Shown here: positions 62,430-64,000 of the stretch, in pieces | Numbering within the stretch: position 1 is the stretch's first letter | Layout: each line of letters opens with the position of its first letter | NCBI GenBank assembly: GCA_034620365.1 | Contig: JAQGEQ010000380.1 | Location: forward strand, 2,418,001 to 2,482,000 | Source: Pegea sp. RAD2-039 | Taxonomy: Eukaryota > Chordata > Thaliacea > Salpida > Salpidae | Length of the DNA stretch: 64,000 nt | Direction of reading: 5' to 3' | The notes under the pieces: model-generated | Told to the model about the DNA's origin: nothing | Databases searched by the model: none | What the model saw: the letters and a program-made list of their open reading frames with translations, nothing else | Position numbers and translations under genes: made by a program

Positions 62430-62589
62430 TCTAACATTAGGCATGATCAACTTGTCTAGGGAACCATCTGCTATATTGGTCATCACATGTAATACGATCT
62501 TCGGTCAAGACACGGATGAATTAAAAATCATTCTGTCTTCTGACTTTATTTTGCATCAACGTGTTGAAAAACTCAGTTTGTTAAATTGA

Positions 62590-64000
62590 TGATTGCAATA
62601 AGTGTCTGAAAGTGTTATCGTAGAGGTTAGGATGTTTAAAAGAAACAATTTTGTATCACAAAACTATTTTATCAACATCGTTTAGTGGCAGCTTTGTCTT
62701 TCTATATAAAAGTCATTCGTTTTTGGATAATATTTATAATATAGCTTAAAATTAACTTCTTATGTTTACAGCACCAATCTTGTTAAGTTAATTTTTATGC
62801 TTGAAGTATTAATATCAAACTAATCTTTTCGTTGTTCAAATTTTTCTTTCTTATCTTATTTTTAGATCTTTTTAGACAATTTCATAAAAGACATCTTGTA
62901 AGACTTAATCGCTTTTATTTCTATTTCCACTTCTATCATTACATGAAATGTTTTTTTTCCAGATAGAGTTTACGAGTATGTAACAGAACTTGCAAATCAT
63001 TATTCGATTTATAACTTTGTACTATTTGTACTGCTAAATATTTGTTTCAAATTTCATTACTGAAGTATTAACAAAAAAATATGAAAACTAAATCTTTAGA
63101 TCTTAAAACACTTTTTTCATTTAAACAATTTGATCGGAAAAACTATTTTCTTCAACCCTTGCACCGATTTTAAGAATTTCTTTTGTGTTTAATTGAGTGG
63201 TAAGCAAGTTCTATTATGAACTTTAAATACCTAAAATGAGTTTAGAGTTTACTAATTTTAATCATTATGTTTGTAATACAAGCTTTACAAAAATTAAATA
63301 ATTTTGTTATTTCAAGTTATTCTTGATTTAAAATAATTTCAATTATTATATTAGTATTAAGACAGTAAATGCAATTGTATACAGTTATCTAAAAATACAA
63401 ACTTTGTAACATAGAAATTAATTAAAATTACTTATTTTATCTCTAAAACTTTGATTTAGCCTAAGTAATAAGAGGTTTACACTTTATAAATCATTGATCT
63501 ATTTGTTACTGCAACTTAAAAGCATGTATTGTATTTAATTCGGAAAACAAACGTTTTTCTGTACAAAACGCTAGAATATAACTGTTTTATGAACAGTGTG
63601 ATGTACCCCCCCTGAAATTCCATATTGACAAGTTTAACACCTGCCTTCACCTCAAAGCTGTAGTTGCATATTTTACACAAACCTCTATCTGAATAACTTC
63701 TTAGCACAAGGCTAAGCGCTTAACACTGAAGTATAGAAAATGAAAAACCTTTTTAGGATCTAGACGTGATCAAAGTAAATAACTCAGTTTTCAAAAAAAA
63801 TTTAATAAGTTAAGCTTGAATAGCATTTATTTATAAAATAAGTGTAACTTAGCAATGAGCCTTTAAATAATTGTAAGCTCAATAGTAATTTTTTTTATGA
63901 ATGATTCTATTCAGGATTAATAGCTGAGGTAAAATACTAAAAATTACTGCAACTTTATGAAGTTGTTCAAGTATACTGCAAAAGTAATATGAAAAATTAC
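62590..64000. other. AT-rich non-coding DNA at the window edge
   Basis: Nothing recognisable apart from a short C7 run near 63607 in a slightly GC-richer patch. A 63-codon minus-strand frame there has no domain. Confidence 0.55.

Noticed and set aside
1-64000. CRISPR arrays, operons, rRNA, LTR elements or other virus-derived fossils
   Set aside because: No repeat-spacer pattern, bacterial-style gene packing, rRNA-like block, long terminal repeat or retroviral-type reading frame was seen. The window is eukaryotic and intron-bearing.

Overview
The window is animal (metazoan) genomic DNA: strongly AT-rich (by eye near 70 % A+T), intron-containing, and almost empty of coding sequence. One gene can be read with confidence. 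It is an Iroquois-class (TALE) homeobox gene on the minus strand, built from seven coding exons between 31510 and 19667. The exon phases join without conflict into a 754-residue protein with a near-consensus Iroquois homeodomain (about residues 162-224). The phylum cannot be settled from this sequence. A single AT-rich invertebrate Irx locus with a 58-bp intron inside the homeobox would suit a tunicate or another fast-evolving invertebrate, but that is only a guess.

Layout: 1-19208 is AT-rich non-coding DNA downstream of the gene, with one 150-codon minus-strand ORF (12410-12862) that faintly resembles the C-terminal end of a hAT-type transposase. The span 19209-31516 holds the Irx gene, from a canonical poly(A) signal to a possible splice acceptor 2 nt before the ATG. 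Its introns are 400, 541, 4245, 58, 1734 and 2601 bp. The span 31517-64000 lies upstream of the gene and has no gene I can support. It is AT-rich background broken by short stretches of higher GC and higher complexity near 32.4-32.9, 35.0-35.6, 39.4, 42.5, 45.0-45.4, 52.0-52.4, 55.2-55.7, 57.9-58.2, 61.5-61.8 and 62.2-62.6 kb.

Large non-coding flanks are typical of Iroquois genes, which tend to sit in regulatory deserts. The GC-richer islands, paired TAAGATAAG/TGACGCT motifs, full CRE sites and several compact inverted repeats are therefore best read as candidate cis-regulatory or structured elements. That reading is inference, since no alignment was possible. I saw no convincing tRNA, rRNA, snRNA, CRISPR array, LTR element or intact transposon. 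A spurious ORF of 60-90 codons is expected by chance in a window of this size and composition, so such ORFs are not annotated as genes.
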